The notes beneath the pieces were generated by a model, which saw nothing but the letters and a program-made list of their open reading frames with translations, was not told the origin of the DNA and ran no database searches. A stretch of 38,163 bases of DNA from Bacillus subtilis. GTDB lineage: Bacteria; Bacillota; Bacilli; Bacillales; Bacillaceae_C. Of the stretch, positions 27,107 to 36,686 are shown one piece after another. The first letter of the stretch is position 1. The number at the start of each line of letters is the position of its first letter. The position numbers were made by a program, and so were the translations under genes. The stretch spans positions 1 through 38,163 of the forward strand of contig NZ_VTQV01000042.1 of NCBI RefSeq assembly GCF_008764245.1, in the 5' to 3' direction.

Positions 27107-27544
27107 TTATACATATTTTCTTTCTTTTATGGGCTTCACCCAGCCATAATGGTTATGTTTCATATCCATCGCTAAAAACCTGCCATCAAATTTGCGTAAA
27201 GCTTCAAAAAAGCTAGACTCACTATCATATCCGCCCCAAGCTTTTAATTGTAAAAAACGTTCTCCAATTGATAATTCTGCTCCATCTTTTTTGTGACTAG
27301 ATTCTTTACAGTATGTTTTTCCCTTAATAAAAAACTCTCTTTTTTCCACCGAGTGTGATAAATGCTTGTGTAGATCTAAATAAGGCAATGGTCTCGTTAT
27401 GTATTTAATTTGTTTTCTAATAGTTTCTAATAAATCGCCATTTGATTGTTTCTCTGCTCTGAACAATTCGACAATCTTATTTTCTCGTCCATAGAAATAT
27501 TCGGCAAATTCATCTTCTATTAAGTAAATTAAATAAATTCTCAT
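27107..27544 (-). CDS. sirA: Sporulation inhibitor of replication SirA
   Basis: A 145-residue protein (formerly YneE). In B. subtilis SirA is made when Spo0A is phosphorylated and binds DnaA domain I to stop new replication rounds. The N-terminal MRIYLIYLIEDEFAEYFYGRE and the C-terminal FDGRFLAMDMKHNHYGWVKP fit the family. GAGGAGTGAAGGG precedes the ATG. The gene lies between tkt and yneF as expected. A 0A-box-like sequence lies about 60 bases upstream. Confidence 0.87.
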   Translation of the reverse strand: MRIYLIYLIEDEFAEYFYGRENKIVELFRAEKQSNGDLLETIRKQIKYITRPLPYLDLHKHLSHSVEKREFFIKGKTYCKESSHKKDGAELSIGERFLQLKAWGGYDSESSFFEALRKFDGRFLAMDMKHNHYGWVKPIKERKYV

Positions 27545-27603
27545 GATCCCTTCACTCCTCAGCCCTATTTTTAATCTATTATAGATGAGGTTTTTTAAAA
27601 TTT

Positions 27604-27611
27604 TTGTCTAA
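27604..27611 (+). promoter_or_regulatory. Possible Spo0A box upstream of sirA
   Basis: TTGTCTAA differs by one base from the 0A box TTGTCGAA. A TATAAT -10 lies closer to sirA with no convincing -35, which suits a Spo0A-activated promoter. An 8-base motif in AT-rich DNA is weak evidence alone; the sirA context raises it. Confidence 0.35.
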
Positions 27612-27733
27612 TGTTGTTATATTCAGAAAAACTTTTAAGTTTTTTATAAGACAATTAAATCAGTAAGGTATTTTCACTAAGAACCGAGCTAGTCCGGGTA
27701 GTAACCAATTTTTTTATTTTCCTAGCTTTTATT

Positions 27734-27764
27734 AAAAAAAGAGAGGGAGTTCCCTCTCTTTTAT
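27734..27764 (-). terminator. Terminator after tkt
   Basis: AAAGAGAGG and CCTCTCTTT form a short-looped stem with A- and T-rich flanks, about 30 bases past the transketolase stop. Confidence 0.85.
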
Positions 27765-27793
27765 CCATTTATCCAATTACAAGTTGTTCAAAA

Positions 27794-29800
27794 TTAGCGA
27801 TTTAGTAATTTTTCAACTTGAGCTACGACATTTTCAACCGTAAATCCGTATTCTGCCATTACTTTTTCCCCTGGAGCTGAAGCACCAAATTTATCGATTC
27901 CAATCACTGCTCCCTCATCCCCAGTGTATCTTTCCCATCCGAAAGAGGAGCCCATTTCAATCGCTAGGCGCTTTTTAACAGAAGAAGGCAATACAGATTC
28001 TTTATATTCTTTGGATTGCTTTTCAAAACGATCCCATGAAGGCATACTTACAACTGTTGCTTGGATTCCTTTTTCAGCTAATGCTTGCTGGGATTCGACA
28101 GCCAAGTTTACTTCTGAACCTGTTGCTAGAAGGAGAAGGTCTACATTTTCCTCTTTTGCAGGTGAAACAACGTAAGCTCCTTTTTCTACCCCTTCAGTCG
28201 CTCCATGAATGGTTCCAGACATTGTTGTCAAGTTCTGTCTTGTTAGAACGAGAGCTGTTGGTTGATGCTTCGAATTTAATGCCGCACGCCAAGCTGCTGC
28301 CGTTTCGTTACCATCTGCTGGTCTGATAACTGAAAGACCAGGCATAGCACGTAAGGAAGCTAGCTGTTCAATTGGTTCGTGAGTTGGTCCATCTTCTCCA
28401 ACCGCAATACTGTCATGTGTAAAGACATACGTAACAGGTAATTCCATTAAAGAGGCTAGACGAATAGCAGGACGTAGATAATCAGAGAATACAAAGAAGG
28501 TTCCGCCAAAGACATTTAGTCCGCCATGGAGCACCATTCCATTCATGGCCGCACCCATTCCGAATTCTCTCACCCCAAACCAAATGTTTCTTCCTGAATA
28601 GTTATCCGCACTATAATCAGAGGAATCAGAGATCATCGTTTTATTTGATCCAGCCAGATCAGCTGCCCCACCAATAAGTGTAGGTGTGTTTTTAGCAATC
28701 GCATTTAAAACCTCACTGCTTGATGCTCTTGTCGCCAAGCTTGTTCCTTCCTCATAGACAGGAATGTCCTGATCCCAATTTTCGGGAAGTTTTCCAGCAA
28801 TGGCTTGTTCAAATTGGCTAGCTAGTTCTGGGTGAGCTTCCTTATATTTTGCTAAAAGTTTTTCCCACTCAGATTCTTTTGCTTGTCCATTTTGAATAAT
28901 CGTTTTTTCGAATAATTCATAGACTTCAGCTGGGACATGAAAATCTTCTTCATATGTCCATTTATAATATTCTTTCGTTAACTTCATTTCGTCCTCGCCT
29001 AATGGTGCACCGTGAACAGCTGATTTCCCTGATTTATTCGGAGAACCATAGCCAATAACCGTTTTGACTTCAATCAAAGTTGGTTTAGATGTTTCAGCTT
29101 TAGCTTCCTCCAAAGCTTTCGCAATTTCTTCTAGATTATTGCCATCTTCTACTCTTAAATATTGCCAGCCATATGCTTTAAAACGATCTCCTACATTTTC
29201 AGAGAAAGATTTATCAAGCTCTCCATCAAGAGTGATGTCATTAGAGTCATATAATAAGATCATTTTTCCTAATTTTAGATGACCTGCTAGGGAAACTGCC
29301 TCTGATGAGACACCTTCCATCAAATCGCCGTCACCACATAATGCATATGTATAATGATCTACCAAATTATAACCATCTTGATTATAGGTAGCAGCTAAAT
29401 GCTTTTCTGCCATGGCCATCCCAACAGCCATTGCAATTCCTTGTCCAAGTGGCCCTGTAGTAGCTTCCACACCTGGAGTATGACCATATTCTGGATGTCC
29501 TGGTGTTCTACTTCCCCATTGGCGGAAATTTTTAAGATCTTCCATTTCTACACCATAACCTGATAGATGCAACAAACTATAAAGTAGCATGGAGCCGTGC
29601 CCTGCTGATAACACAAAACGATCACGGTTAAACCAGGCAGGATTTTTTGGATTATGATCCATAAACCTTGTCCATAACGTGTAAGCCATAGGAGCCGCAC
29701 CCATTGGTAAACCAGGATGTCCTGAATTAGCTTTTTCAATCGCATCGATGGACAATGTTCGAATTGTATTTATTGCTAATTGATCTTCTTTCGTAAACAT
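27794..29800 (-). CDS. tkt: Transketolase
   Basis: A thiamine-diphosphate enzyme of the non-oxidative pentose phosphate pathway that moves two-carbon units between sugar phosphates. It has 668 residues: an N-terminal TPP domain ([11 protein letters not shown] near 27, GDGDLMEG near 154), a pyrimidine-binding domain with [15 protein letters not shown], and a C-terminal domain with LLLATGSEV. The start has AAGGAAG upstream. An extended -10, TGG-TAGAAT (29833-29838 on the minus strand), lies about 35 bases before it. Flanked by ynzC and sirA, as in B. subtilis. Confidence 0.96.
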   Translation of the reverse strand: MFTKEDQLAINTIRTLSIDAIEKANSGHPGLPMGAAPMAYTLWTRFMDHNPKNPAWFNRDRFVLSAGHGSMLLYSLLHLSGYGVEMEDLKNFRQWGSRTPGHPEYGHTPGVEATTGPLGQGIAMAVGMAMAEKHLAATYNQDGYNLVDHYTYALCGDGDLMEGVSSEAVSLAGHLKLGKMILLYDSNDITLDGELDKSFSENVGDRFKAYGWQYLRVEDGNNLEEIAKALEEAKAETSKPTLIEVKTVIGYGSPNKSGKSAVHGAPLGEDEMKLTKEYYKWTYEEDFHVPAEVYELFEKTIIQNGQAKESEWEKLLAKYKEAHPELASQFEQAIAGKLPENWDQDIPVYEEGTSLATRASSSEVLNAIAKNTPTLIGGAADLAGSNKTMISDSSDYSADNYSGRNIWFGVREFGMGAAMNGMVLHGGLNVFGGTFFVFSDYLRPAIRLASLMELPVTYVFTHDSIAVGEDGPTHEPIEQLASLRAMPGLSVIRPADGNETAAAWRAALNSKHQPTALVLTRQNLTTMSGTIHGATEGVEKGAYVVSPAKEENVDLLLLATGSEVNLAVESQQALAEKGIQATVVSMPSWDRFEKQSKEYKESVLPSSVKKRLAIEMGSSFGWERYTGDEGAVIGIDKFGASAPGEKVMAEYGFTVENVVAQVEKLLNR

Positions 29801-29959
29801 TTCTCAACTTCCTTTCGCTCAATCTGCTTTATATTCTACCATATTTTGAAAAACTTGCATTAAATTCTTTTGATAAAAAATTGAAACAATTATTAATTGA
29901 AAGAGAAGGATAAAAAATTGAAAAGTTTGGGCAGGCTTCACCAAATAATATTCCCTACA

Positions 29960-30199
29960 TTAATGAAGTTTTTTATTTTTTCCCGCTTGGATGCGTTTGA
30001 CCTTGTCTGGAGTTACGTCTTGGCCCTCCGTATCGTAAACACGTACATTTTCAATTGTTTGCCTCATCGAGGACCGGAACTGCTTTAAATATTCAGCACG
30101 AAGCTTTGTTTGTTCCTTCGCTTCTTCATTTGTTAATCCTGATTCTTTTGCTTTCTTGGCCAATTCGTTAATTCTTAACATTTTTTTCTTTGGTAGCAT
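29960..30199 (-). CDS. ynzC: YnzC-like protein (UPF0291)
   Basis: A 79-residue, highly basic, helical protein with the family pattern RINELAKKAKESGLTNEEAKEQTKLRAEYLKQFR. In B. subtilis ynzC is co-transcribed with yneA and yneB and SOS-induced; its function is not established. AAAGGAG precedes the ATG. A terminator-like hairpin separates it from yneB here, so SOS induction would require readthrough. Confidence 0.88.
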   Translation of the reverse strand: MLPKKKMLRINELAKKAKESGLTNEEAKEQTKLRAEYLKQFRSSMRQTIENVRVYDTEGQDVTPDKVKRIQAGKNKKLH

Positions 30200-30242
30200 A
30201 AAGAAACTCCTTTAAACTTGGCGTAATTTATCTTATCCTACT

Positions 30243-30273
30243 AAAAAAAAGCACAGATCACAAATGATCTGCC
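30243..30273 (-). terminator. Terminator between yneB and ynzC
   Basis: GC-AGATCA and TGATCT-GC around a 4-base loop, followed on the minus strand by eight T. It lies about 20 bases past the yneB stop. Confidence 0.75.
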
Positions 30274-30291
30274 TTTATACAAACACTTCAA

Positions 30292-30963
<672 letters not shown>

Positions 30964-31287
30964 CTATTCTTCCGTTAATGCCATTCTCAGTTGTGTAGGC
31001 GAAGATTTAACGTATTCACTTGGTATGACAATTTGTTCACCGCTTTTAATCACTTTTCCATAGAGTTGATTTTCCTTCTCAAGAATTTGTACCAATTGGG
31101 CTGTTGGTATCCCGTACTCTTCCGCATATTGTTTCGAGATTGACCATAGAGAATCACCTTCATGGACAGTTACGGTTAAATGTGTTTGATCCGTGCTTGT
31201 CTTACTACTTACTATATAAATTCCCATAAGAAATGTAATAAATATAAATATAATAATAAATGAGTACTTTCTCCATAAAGTTAACAT
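30964..31287 (-). CDS. yneA: SOS cell-division inhibitor YneA
   Basis: A 107-residue protein: one N-terminal membrane helix (about 8-26) and an extracytoplasmic LysM domain (about 38-90, [35 protein letters not shown]). YneA delays septation while DNA damage is repaired. The frame opens at 31362, but AGAGGAG lies before the ATG at 31287. Its promoter is consensus (TTGACA, 17, TATAAT) and carries a LexA box in the spacer. Divergent from lexA and first gene of yneA-yneB. Confidence 0.92.
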   Translation of the reverse strand: MLTLWRKYSFIIIFIFITFLMGIYIVSSKTSTDQTHLTVTVHEGDSLWSISKQYAEEYGIPTAQLVQILEKENQLYGKVIKSGEQIVIPSEYVKSSPTQLRMALTEE

Positions 31288-31309
31288 GCCTAGTATCTCC
31301 TCTTTCTTT

Positions 31310-31323
31310 AGAATGTTTGTTCC
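31310..31323. promoter_or_regulatory. Weak third LexA-like box
   Basis: AGAATGTTTGTTCC keeps one good half-site (GTTCC) and a poor other half. It lies between the yneA -10 and start codon. I recall more than one LexA box in this region of B. subtilis. Confidence 0.35.
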
Positions 31324-31333
31324 TATACAAAAT

Positions 31334-31362
31334 ATTATATGGGAACAACCGTTTGTTGTCAA
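31334..31362 (-). promoter_or_regulatory. yneA promoter with LexA box
   Basis: TTGACA (31357-31362), 17 bases, TATAAT (31334-31339) on the minus strand: a full sigma-A consensus. The LexA box GGAACAACCGTTTG (31342-31355) fills the spacer, so LexA would block polymerase. A promoter this strong needs tight repression, because YneA stops division. Confidence 0.8.
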
Positions 31363-31371
31363 TAGCTTTTT

Positions 31372-31411
31372 CGAACTTACGTTTGTTGTATATGTTTTTT
31401 CATGCTATAAT
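31372..31411 (+). promoter_or_regulatory. lexA promoter with LexA box
   Basis: TTGTTG (31383-31388), 17 bases, TATAAT (31406-31411). The LexA box CGAACTTACGTTTG (31372-31385) overlaps the -35, giving autoregulation. Confidence 0.8.
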
Positions 31412-31447
31412 AAAATTAGATATATTTATAAAGGGAGAGTGAAACAT

Positions 31448-32071
31448 GTGACAAAGTTATCCAAGAGACAACAAGATATAATCGATTTCATAAAAAATGA
31501 AGTTAAAACTAAAGGATATCCCCCATCAGTGCGTGAAATTGGACAGGCTGTTGGACTTGCATCAAGTTCAACGGTTCATGGGCATCTTGCTCGCCTTGAA
31601 AAGAAAGGCTTAATTAGACGTGATCCAACAAAACCTAGAGCGATTGAGATTTTACAGGTAGAAGAAGATCATATTCCTCGCCAAAGAACAATCAATGTTC
31701 CCATTGTCGGTAAGGTAACTGCTGGACTACCTATTTCCGCCATTGAAAATATTGAAGAATATTTTCCTCTACCTGAACAATTAGCGCCTGATGACGAGCA
31801 AATCTTCATGCTTGAAATTGTTGGGGAAAGCATGATTGAGGCCGGGATCTTAGATGGTGACTATGTCATTGTTCGACAACAGCAAACAGCAAATAATCAT
31901 GATATTGTTGTGGCAATGACAGAAGATGACGAAGCAACAGTAAAACGCTTCTTTAAGGAAAAAGATTATTTTCGTCTCCAACCGGAAAACTCAAGTATGG
32001 AGCCGATTATTTTAAAAGACGTTTCTATCTTAGGGAAAGTGATCGGTCTTTATCGAAATATTATTCATTAA
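31448..32071 (+). CDS. lexA: SOS repressor LexA
   Basis: A 207-residue repressor of the DNA-damage response. The N-terminal winged helix ([42 protein letters not shown]) binds DNA. The self-cleavage site is Ala92-Gly93 (VTAGLP), with catalytic Ser128 (GESMIEAG) and Lys166 (ATVKRFF). RecA-DNA triggers cleavage. The frame is open far upstream, across the promoter; the GTG at 31448 is taken as start because GGGAGAG precedes it and the family begins MTKLSKRQ. Confidence 0.95.
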   Translation: MTKLSKRQQDIIDFIKNEVKTKGYPPSVREIGQAVGLASSSTVHGHLARLEKKGLIRRDPTKPRAIEILQVEEDHIPRQRTINVPIVGKVTAGLPISAIENIEEYFPLPEQLAPDDEQIFMLEIVGESMIEAGILDGDYVIVRQQQTANNHDIVVAMTEDDEATVKRFFKEKDYFRLQPENSSMEPIILKDVSILGKVIGLYRNIIH

Positions 32072-32078
32072 TCTTCCG

Positions 32079-32113
32079 AGCCTTAACTGCATTTGAGTTA
32101 AGGCTTGTTTATT
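32079..32113 (+). terminator. Terminator after lexA
   Basis: AGCCTTAACT pairs with AGTTAAGGCT over a 6-base loop, followed by TGTTTATTTAT, a weak T tract. Confidence 0.75.
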
Positions 32114-32156
32114 TATAAAGTAAACTAGAAGAGTGGATCGACCGATTTTCTTATTT

Positions 32157-33266
32157 TTATTTAGTCGTTTCAGCCGCTTCGCCCCAATAATACTCACTTA
32201 TTACATCAGCTAGCGCATCAACGGTTCGATTTAATTCCTCTTCTGTATTATCGATTCCCCCGATCTCAATCACAATCGATTTTTCTGCTAGATCCTGATT
32301 GTAGATTCCATTACTTCCGTTGTTTTTCGGTTTTTTACTGACTCCTCTTGAGATAGTTGGATATTTTTTCCCCAGAAGTTGATGTAATTCATCAGCAAAA
32401 GCAAGGTTTTTATCAAAATGATCATGCCCCGTTCCAATGATAAACATAACTTTGGCATAGGATTTTCCATCTATTTCAGTAGTCGTAGCATTTTTTCGGG
32501 CTGCATCCCTGTGAAGATCAAAAACAAGGTCAATGCCCTTATTTTGCTGCAAAGCTTCTACAGCCACTTCTCTTGACGCTATATAAGATTGGCCATATTG
32601 CATGTTTCTTTCACTCATCAAAGCCTGTATATCCCTATTTTCTACTAACGTGTTAACCCCTTTTTCCCTCAATTTCTTTCCTAAACGCTTGCCTAATAGT
32701 GTAATATTTTTCTCTTTATGAAATGTCTCATTCGCTACCTTAGCACTCGGGACCATAGAGAAAAAAGATTCGTACGTATGGGTATGATAAATATATATTT
32801 TAGGATCTTTGGTCAAATCCTCTTCTGTTTTTTCTTGTTCAGCTTTATCTTCATTTTGTTCTGAATTATGATCTTCCTCATCTTCCCAGTAATCGAAATC
32901 TTTCGGAGGTGGCGATTCAATTGGTAGATTCGTAAAATCCGTTCCTTCTCCAGCTATTAAGATTTGAGGTGTGACCGCTCGTAAGCCAGGAATTTCTGTG
33001 ATTAGCAGTGTTTTCATATCGGTTAAATTTATATTTGTCATAAATTCTAATGCCACTTCTCCTAAAGAGCTTTCTTTCTGAGTGTCTAGCACAGAGGTGA
33101 GCGAGTGATTTTCCAGACTCATAAGATATAAGAATGATTCAGTTCTTGATAAGTCGTTTCCTAGAAATGACAAAAAGCTAACTTTAATACTTGAAAAGGC
33201 GATTGCTGAAGTGAGACAGAATATGGCTATGATGGTTAGGGTAGATTTTGCTGCAAATCGAAACAT
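32157..33266 (-). CDS. SpoIIP-family peptidoglycan hydrolase
   Basis: In B. subtilis SpoIIP is an amidase/endopeptidase that works with SpoIID and SpoIIM to thin the septum and drive engulfment. This protein has 369 residues: a membrane segment (about 8-28), a variable region with an acidic stretch (EDEEDHNSEQNEDKAEQEK), and the catalytic domain with IYIYHTHTYESF, FDLHRDAAR and SIVIEIGGIDNTEEE. The frame opens at 33404, inside a hairpin, and an ATG at 33302 is possible. 33266 is chosen because AAAGGA lies 9 bases before it. B. subtilis spoIIP follows gpr; here gpr is absent, so this may be a second copy. Confidence 0.85.
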   Translation of the reverse strand: MFRFAAKSTLTIIAIFCLTSAIAFSSIKVSFLSFLGNDLSRTESFLYLMSLENHSLTSVLDTQKESSLGEVALEFMTNINLTDMKTLLITEIPGLRAVTPQILIAGEGTDFTNLPIESPPPKDFDYWEDEEDHNSEQNEDKAEQEKTEEDLTKDPKIYIYHTHTYESFFSMVPSAKVANETFHKEKNITLLGKRLGKKLREKGVNTLVENRDIQALMSERNMQYGQSYIASREVAVEALQQNKGIDLVFDLHRDAARKNATTTEIDGKSYAKVMFIIGTGHDHFDKNLAFADELHQLLGKKYPTISRGVSKKPKNNGSNGIYNQDLAEKSIVIEIGGIDNTEEELNRTVDALADVISEYYWGEAAETTK

Positions 33267-33359
33267 TAACTTCAGTCCTTTATAAAATTTGGCTTTATTC
33301 ATCTTTATGTAAGAATTTGCTAGACTATGAAAGAAATTTACAAGAGCCCCATAAACAGA

Positions 33360-33394
33360 AAAAAACCTTGAGCATATATACTCAAGGTTTTTTT
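33360..33394 (-). terminator. Hairpin between ppc and the SpoIIP-like gene
   Basis: AAAAACCTTGAG and CTCAAGGTTTTTT around CATATATA form a strong bidirectional terminator. On the minus strand it ends ppc and separates it from the SpoIIP-like gene, which therefore needs its own promoter in the roughly 90 bases that follow. Confidence 0.85.
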
Positions 33395-33435
33395 GAATGA
33401 ACAAAATATTTCATTAGCAGCATTTCGAATTATGA

Positions 33436-36186
33436 TCAACCAGTATTGACTAAGCCAGCAGCCACTCCATTTATGGTAAGTAACACTTCAGTCACTAAAT
33501 CCTCTGATGGTTGATCTGTTTCTCTTAATTTTTGAATTAAATAGACTTGCAAGAAATTTAAAGGATCTACATATGGATTTCTTCTATGCACAGATTCCTT
33601 AATATTTGGAACATGGTCCAGAAGCTCTTGGTTTCCAGAAATGAGCAATAAAGCTTTTTTCGTACGCTGATATTCATCATATATATTACTATAAATTCTT
33701 TCCGCGATTTCAGAAGATTGAACTAATGTTAAATACTGTTTCGCTGTCGCCATATCTGCCTTCATAAGCGCCATTTGTAAATTATTAATTGTCGAACGGA
33801 AGAATGGCCATTTTTGATACATAGATTGCAATATTTCTAAATGATGAGACTCTTGGTTAATAAAAGTCTCTAGGCCCGTTCCTGCCGCATACCAAGCTGG
33901 CAACATGTGGCGAGATTGAGTCCAAGCAAAAACCCAAGGAATCGCGCGGAGATCTTCAAACTGTTGACTATTTTTTCTACTCATTGGACGGGACCCTATA
34001 TTAAGTGCACCAATTTCCTTAAGTGGTGTCGCTTGATTAAAATAGGTAAGAAAATCTGGATCACCAAACACTAACGATTGATATTTTTTTAATGAATGTT
34101 TGGATATTTCTTCCATTGCCAAATCCCATTCTTTTTCACGGAAATACTCGACTTGAGATTCACTGGAAACCCGAACACATCCCTCAAGTAATGCTGATGC
34201 AGCTTGTTCTAAATTTCTGAAGGCAATGTCAGTGATTAGATACCTTGAAGAGAGAACTTCCCCTTGCTCTGTGATTTTAACGCCGTCTCCTAGTGTTTCC
34301 ACTGGTTGTGAAAGAATGCTTGTATTCAATGATCCGCCACCACGTCCTAATGAACCACCGCGCCCATGGAAAAACTTAAGACGGATATCAAATTCTTTTG
34401 CCATATCATGGATTTCTTGCTGGGCTTTAAAGAGTTTCCAATTGGCTGTTAAGGTGCCACCATCTTTACTTCCATCTGAGTAACCTAGCATTATTTCCTG
34501 GTGATTGTTATGTGCCTTTAATTGATTATAATATACATCCATTTCAAATAAAGACTTCATAATTTTGGGACCAGCAATTAAATCATCAATCGTTTCCAAT
34601 AATGGAGCAACATTAATGTCAGATTCCACTGTGCCATCGGCATACAGACGATAAACGCCAGCTTCTTTTGCAAGCAATAATACTTCAAGTAAATCACTGG
34701 CAGATTGGGTCATAGAGATTAAATATACTTCAATGGAACGTTTTCCAAACTCTTTATGAGCTTTTCTAATTAAATGGAAAACTTTCAGGATGTTCCGTGT
34801 TTGCTGCGAATAATCTTCCTCAAATAATAGTAGTGGACGTGGATCACCTAATGCCTCCGCTAAGATCTCTACTTTTTCCTCTTCACTGAGTTCCGAATAA
34901 TTCTTTGTAATATTAACGGCTTTAAGAATTTCGTTAACAGCAAATTCATGTTCTCCGCTATGGTTACGAATATCTAATGTGACTAAGTGAAATCCAAATA
35001 ACTTCACTTGTCTAATCAGTGTACGGACTGATTTAAGGGTTTTATTTTGAAGTTGGTGACTTTCCGCACTTTCCAAAATTAAACGCAAATCAGCTATTAG
35101 TTCCTCTGAATTTTTATAACCTAGGTCAGATTTTCCAACCTCATGAAGTCTTTTTAAAATGATAGCAAATTTTCGACGATAAACTTCCGATGTAACCGGC
35201 CATTTTTCTTCTTCAGTTAAATAGGTATGCTCTTCTTCATCGATAGATTTTAATAGACTCTCGCTTACTTTAATTCGAGTTGTGGACTGACTAAATCTCT
35301 TCATAAGATCATTGATAGCTTCATTGTATTTTTTAATCACTAAATCTCTTTGCATTTGTAATGTTTGCCAAGTGATCTCAGGTGTGACGTTGGGGTTTCC
35401 ATCTCTGTCTCCACCGATCCAAGATCCAAAATGAAGAAAGTTAGGAACTTTCCAATCAAAATCATTGATTTGATTCTTTAATTGTAATTCTAGTTCTTCA
35501 TGTACAGCTGGAATGACATCGAATAAGGTTTGGTCAAAATAATAAAGTCCGTTGCGAACTTCATCTAAAACCCTAGGCTTTCTATGACGTAATTCATCCG
35601 TTTGCCATAGAGTCGTCACTTCATTATAAAGATTTTCAATTAGGTTTTCATGCTCTAATTCTGTAATAGCTGGACTATTTAATTTTTGCAAAATAGTAGA
35701 GATTCTTTTTTGGATCTCAAGGACTGTACGTTTTGTTGCCTCAGTTGGATGAGCAGTAATGATCAGTTCAATGGACAGATCATTAATGACATCTTGCAAA
35801 GCGGCATTGGGCATCTTATAGTCTTTTACTTTCGCTACAGCATTTTCAATTGAAAAAGGTTGCGCTTTCTGTTCTTCTAATTTATACTGCTTTCTTCTCC
35901 GTATTCGGTGGTTTTGTTCAGCTATATTAATTAAATGAAAATAAATTGAAAAGGCTCTTATCACATTTTGACGCATTGGCGGTTCAAGTTGCTGAATTTT
36001 CTCTTTTAGTTGTTGATAAATATTGGCATCAAATTCTTGTCTTAGCTTTTTTGCCATTTCCCTGATTGCTTCCACTTCATTAAATAATTCGATGCCCCCA
36101 TGGTGCACAAGAATTTCACCTAAAATATTACCTAGTTTTTTCACATCGCTACGCAATAAAGCATTTCGATCAATTGTCTCGTTCAT
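33436..36186 (-). CDS. ppc: Phosphoenolpyruvate carboxylase
   Basis: Carboxylates phosphoenolpyruvate to oxaloacetate, refilling the TCA cycle. It has 916 residues of the bacterial PEPC type. The catalytic His146 lies in TAHPTEATKRT. GYSDGSKDGG near 565 and the mobile loop FHGRGGSLGRGGG near 604 are intact, and the C-terminus ends NTG as in the family, where this end forms part of the allosteric site. B. subtilis lacks ppc and uses pyruvate carboxylase, so this marks a different lineage. AAGGAGG precedes the ATG. The leader is long (about 220 bases) and contains a terminator-like hairpin. Confidence 0.95.
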   Translation of the reverse strand: MNETIDRNALLRSDVKKLGNILGEILVHHGGIELFNEVEAIREMAKKLRQEFDANIYQQLKEKIQQLEPPMRQNVIRAFSIYFHLINIAEQNHRIRRRKQYKLEEQKAQPFSIENAVAKVKDYKMPNAALQDVINDLSIELIITAHPTEATKRTVLEIQKRISTILQKLNSPAITELEHENLIENLYNEVTTLWQTDELRHRKPRVLDEVRNGLYYFDQTLFDVIPAVHEELELQLKNQINDFDWKVPNFLHFGSWIGGDRDGNPNVTPEITWQTLQMQRDLVIKKYNEAINDLMKRFSQSTTRIKVSESLLKSIDEEEHTYLTEEEKWPVTSEVYRRKFAIILKRLHEVGKSDLGYKNSEELIADLRLILESAESHQLQNKTLKSVRTLIRQVKLFGFHLVTLDIRNHSGEHEFAVNEILKAVNITKNYSELSEEEKVEILAEALGDPRPLLLFEEDYSQQTRNILKVFHLIRKAHKEFGKRSIEVYLISMTQSASDLLEVLLLAKEAGVYRLYADGTVESDINVAPLLETIDDLIAGPKIMKSLFEMDVYYNQLKAHNNHQEIMLGYSDGSKDGGTLTANWKLFKAQQEIHDMAKEFDIRLKFFHGRGGSLGRGGGSLNTSILSQPVETLGDGVKITEQGEVLSSRYLITDIAFRNLEQAASALLEGCVRVSSESQVEYFREKEWDLAMEEISKHSLKKYQSLVFGDPDFLTYFNQATPLKEIGALNIGSRPMSRKNSQQFEDLRAIPWVFAWTQSRHMLPAWYAAGTGLETFINQESHHLEILQSMYQKWPFFRSTINNLQMALMKADMATAKQYLTLVQSSEIAERIYSNIYDEYQRTKKALLLISGNQELLDHVPNIKESVHRRNPYVDPLNFLQVYLIQKLRETDQPSEDLVTEVLLTINGVAAGLVNTG

Positions 36187-36341
36187 AAAATCCTCCTTCT
36201 TTTAGCTATATACATAATCACCTAAATAATGAAAATTTTCCTTTTAAACTAAACATTGCGTGATAATGATCAAGCTAAATATATTATTCTGTTTAACTTA
36301 ATTTGAAAGATTAAATGTTAAAGAAGTAATGCGAGATAAAC

Positions 36342-36380
36342 AAAGACAGTTTACCTCCCAACGGGTATAAACTGTCCTTT
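36342..36380 (-). promoter_or_regulatory. Terminator-like hairpin in the ppc leader
   Basis: On the minus strand GGACAGTTTA pairs with TAAACTGTC, with an inner CCC-GTT-GGG stem, followed by TTTGTTTAT. It lies about 30-70 bases downstream of the predicted ppc transcription start and about 155 bases before the start codon, so it could stop or pause transcription before ppc. No known riboswitch was recognised, and the T tract is broken, so attenuation is a hypothesis. Confidence 0.45.
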
Positions 36381-36415
36381 GATGATAGAATATGTACCAT
36401 CTGAAAGTACGTATA

Positions 36416-36444
36416 ATTTTATCATAGTTGAAATTAACTGGCAA
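36416..36444 (-). promoter_or_regulatory. ppc promoter
   Basis: TTGCCA (36439-36444), 17 bases, TAAAAT (36416-36421) on the minus strand is the best sigma-A match in the 560-base gap upstream of ppc. Confidence 0.5.
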
Positions 36445-36550
36445 ATTTTTTAGAATAATGACGAATAAAGATAATGGTCATGGTAAAACTATATAAATTT
36501 GTAAGAATATACACATGATAAATACTTTTAGAGTATTAATCCAAGAAAGA

Positions 36551-36583
36551 AAACCGCTAAAGCCAATGGCCTCAGGCGGTTTA
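36551..36583 (-). terminator. Terminator of the lost glnA gene
   Basis: AAACCGC...GCGGTTT with an inner GGCC-ATT-GGC-type stem, followed on the minus strand by TTTTCTTTCTT. It lies 10 bases past the stop of the glnA remnant and is most simply the original glnA terminator. Confidence 0.75.
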
Positions 36584-36592
36584 ATCTCATTA

Positions 36593-36646
36593 TTACTGTT
36601 TCAAATACTGCTCCCGCTCCCACGGATGGACTTGCGTTCTAAACAT
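36593..36646 (-). pseudogene. 3' remnant of glutamine synthetase glnA
   Basis: Seventeen codons plus stop on the minus strand read MFRTQVHPWEREQYLKQ, the conserved C-terminus of Bacillus type I glutamine synthetase (family form DMFRTQVHPWEREQY). Upstream of the Met the frame no longer matches: SSQC stands where the family has EIEWD. No ribosome site is present. The position agrees with ancestral order, since glnR-glnA lies next to lexA-yneA in some bacilli as I recall, on this same strand. It could be the scar of a deletion or an insertion, or the duplicated 3' end left by an integrated element. Confidence 0.75.
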
Positions 36647-36686
36647 GCACTGTGAAGAAAAACGGGATCGTTGGCAACTTCAACCG

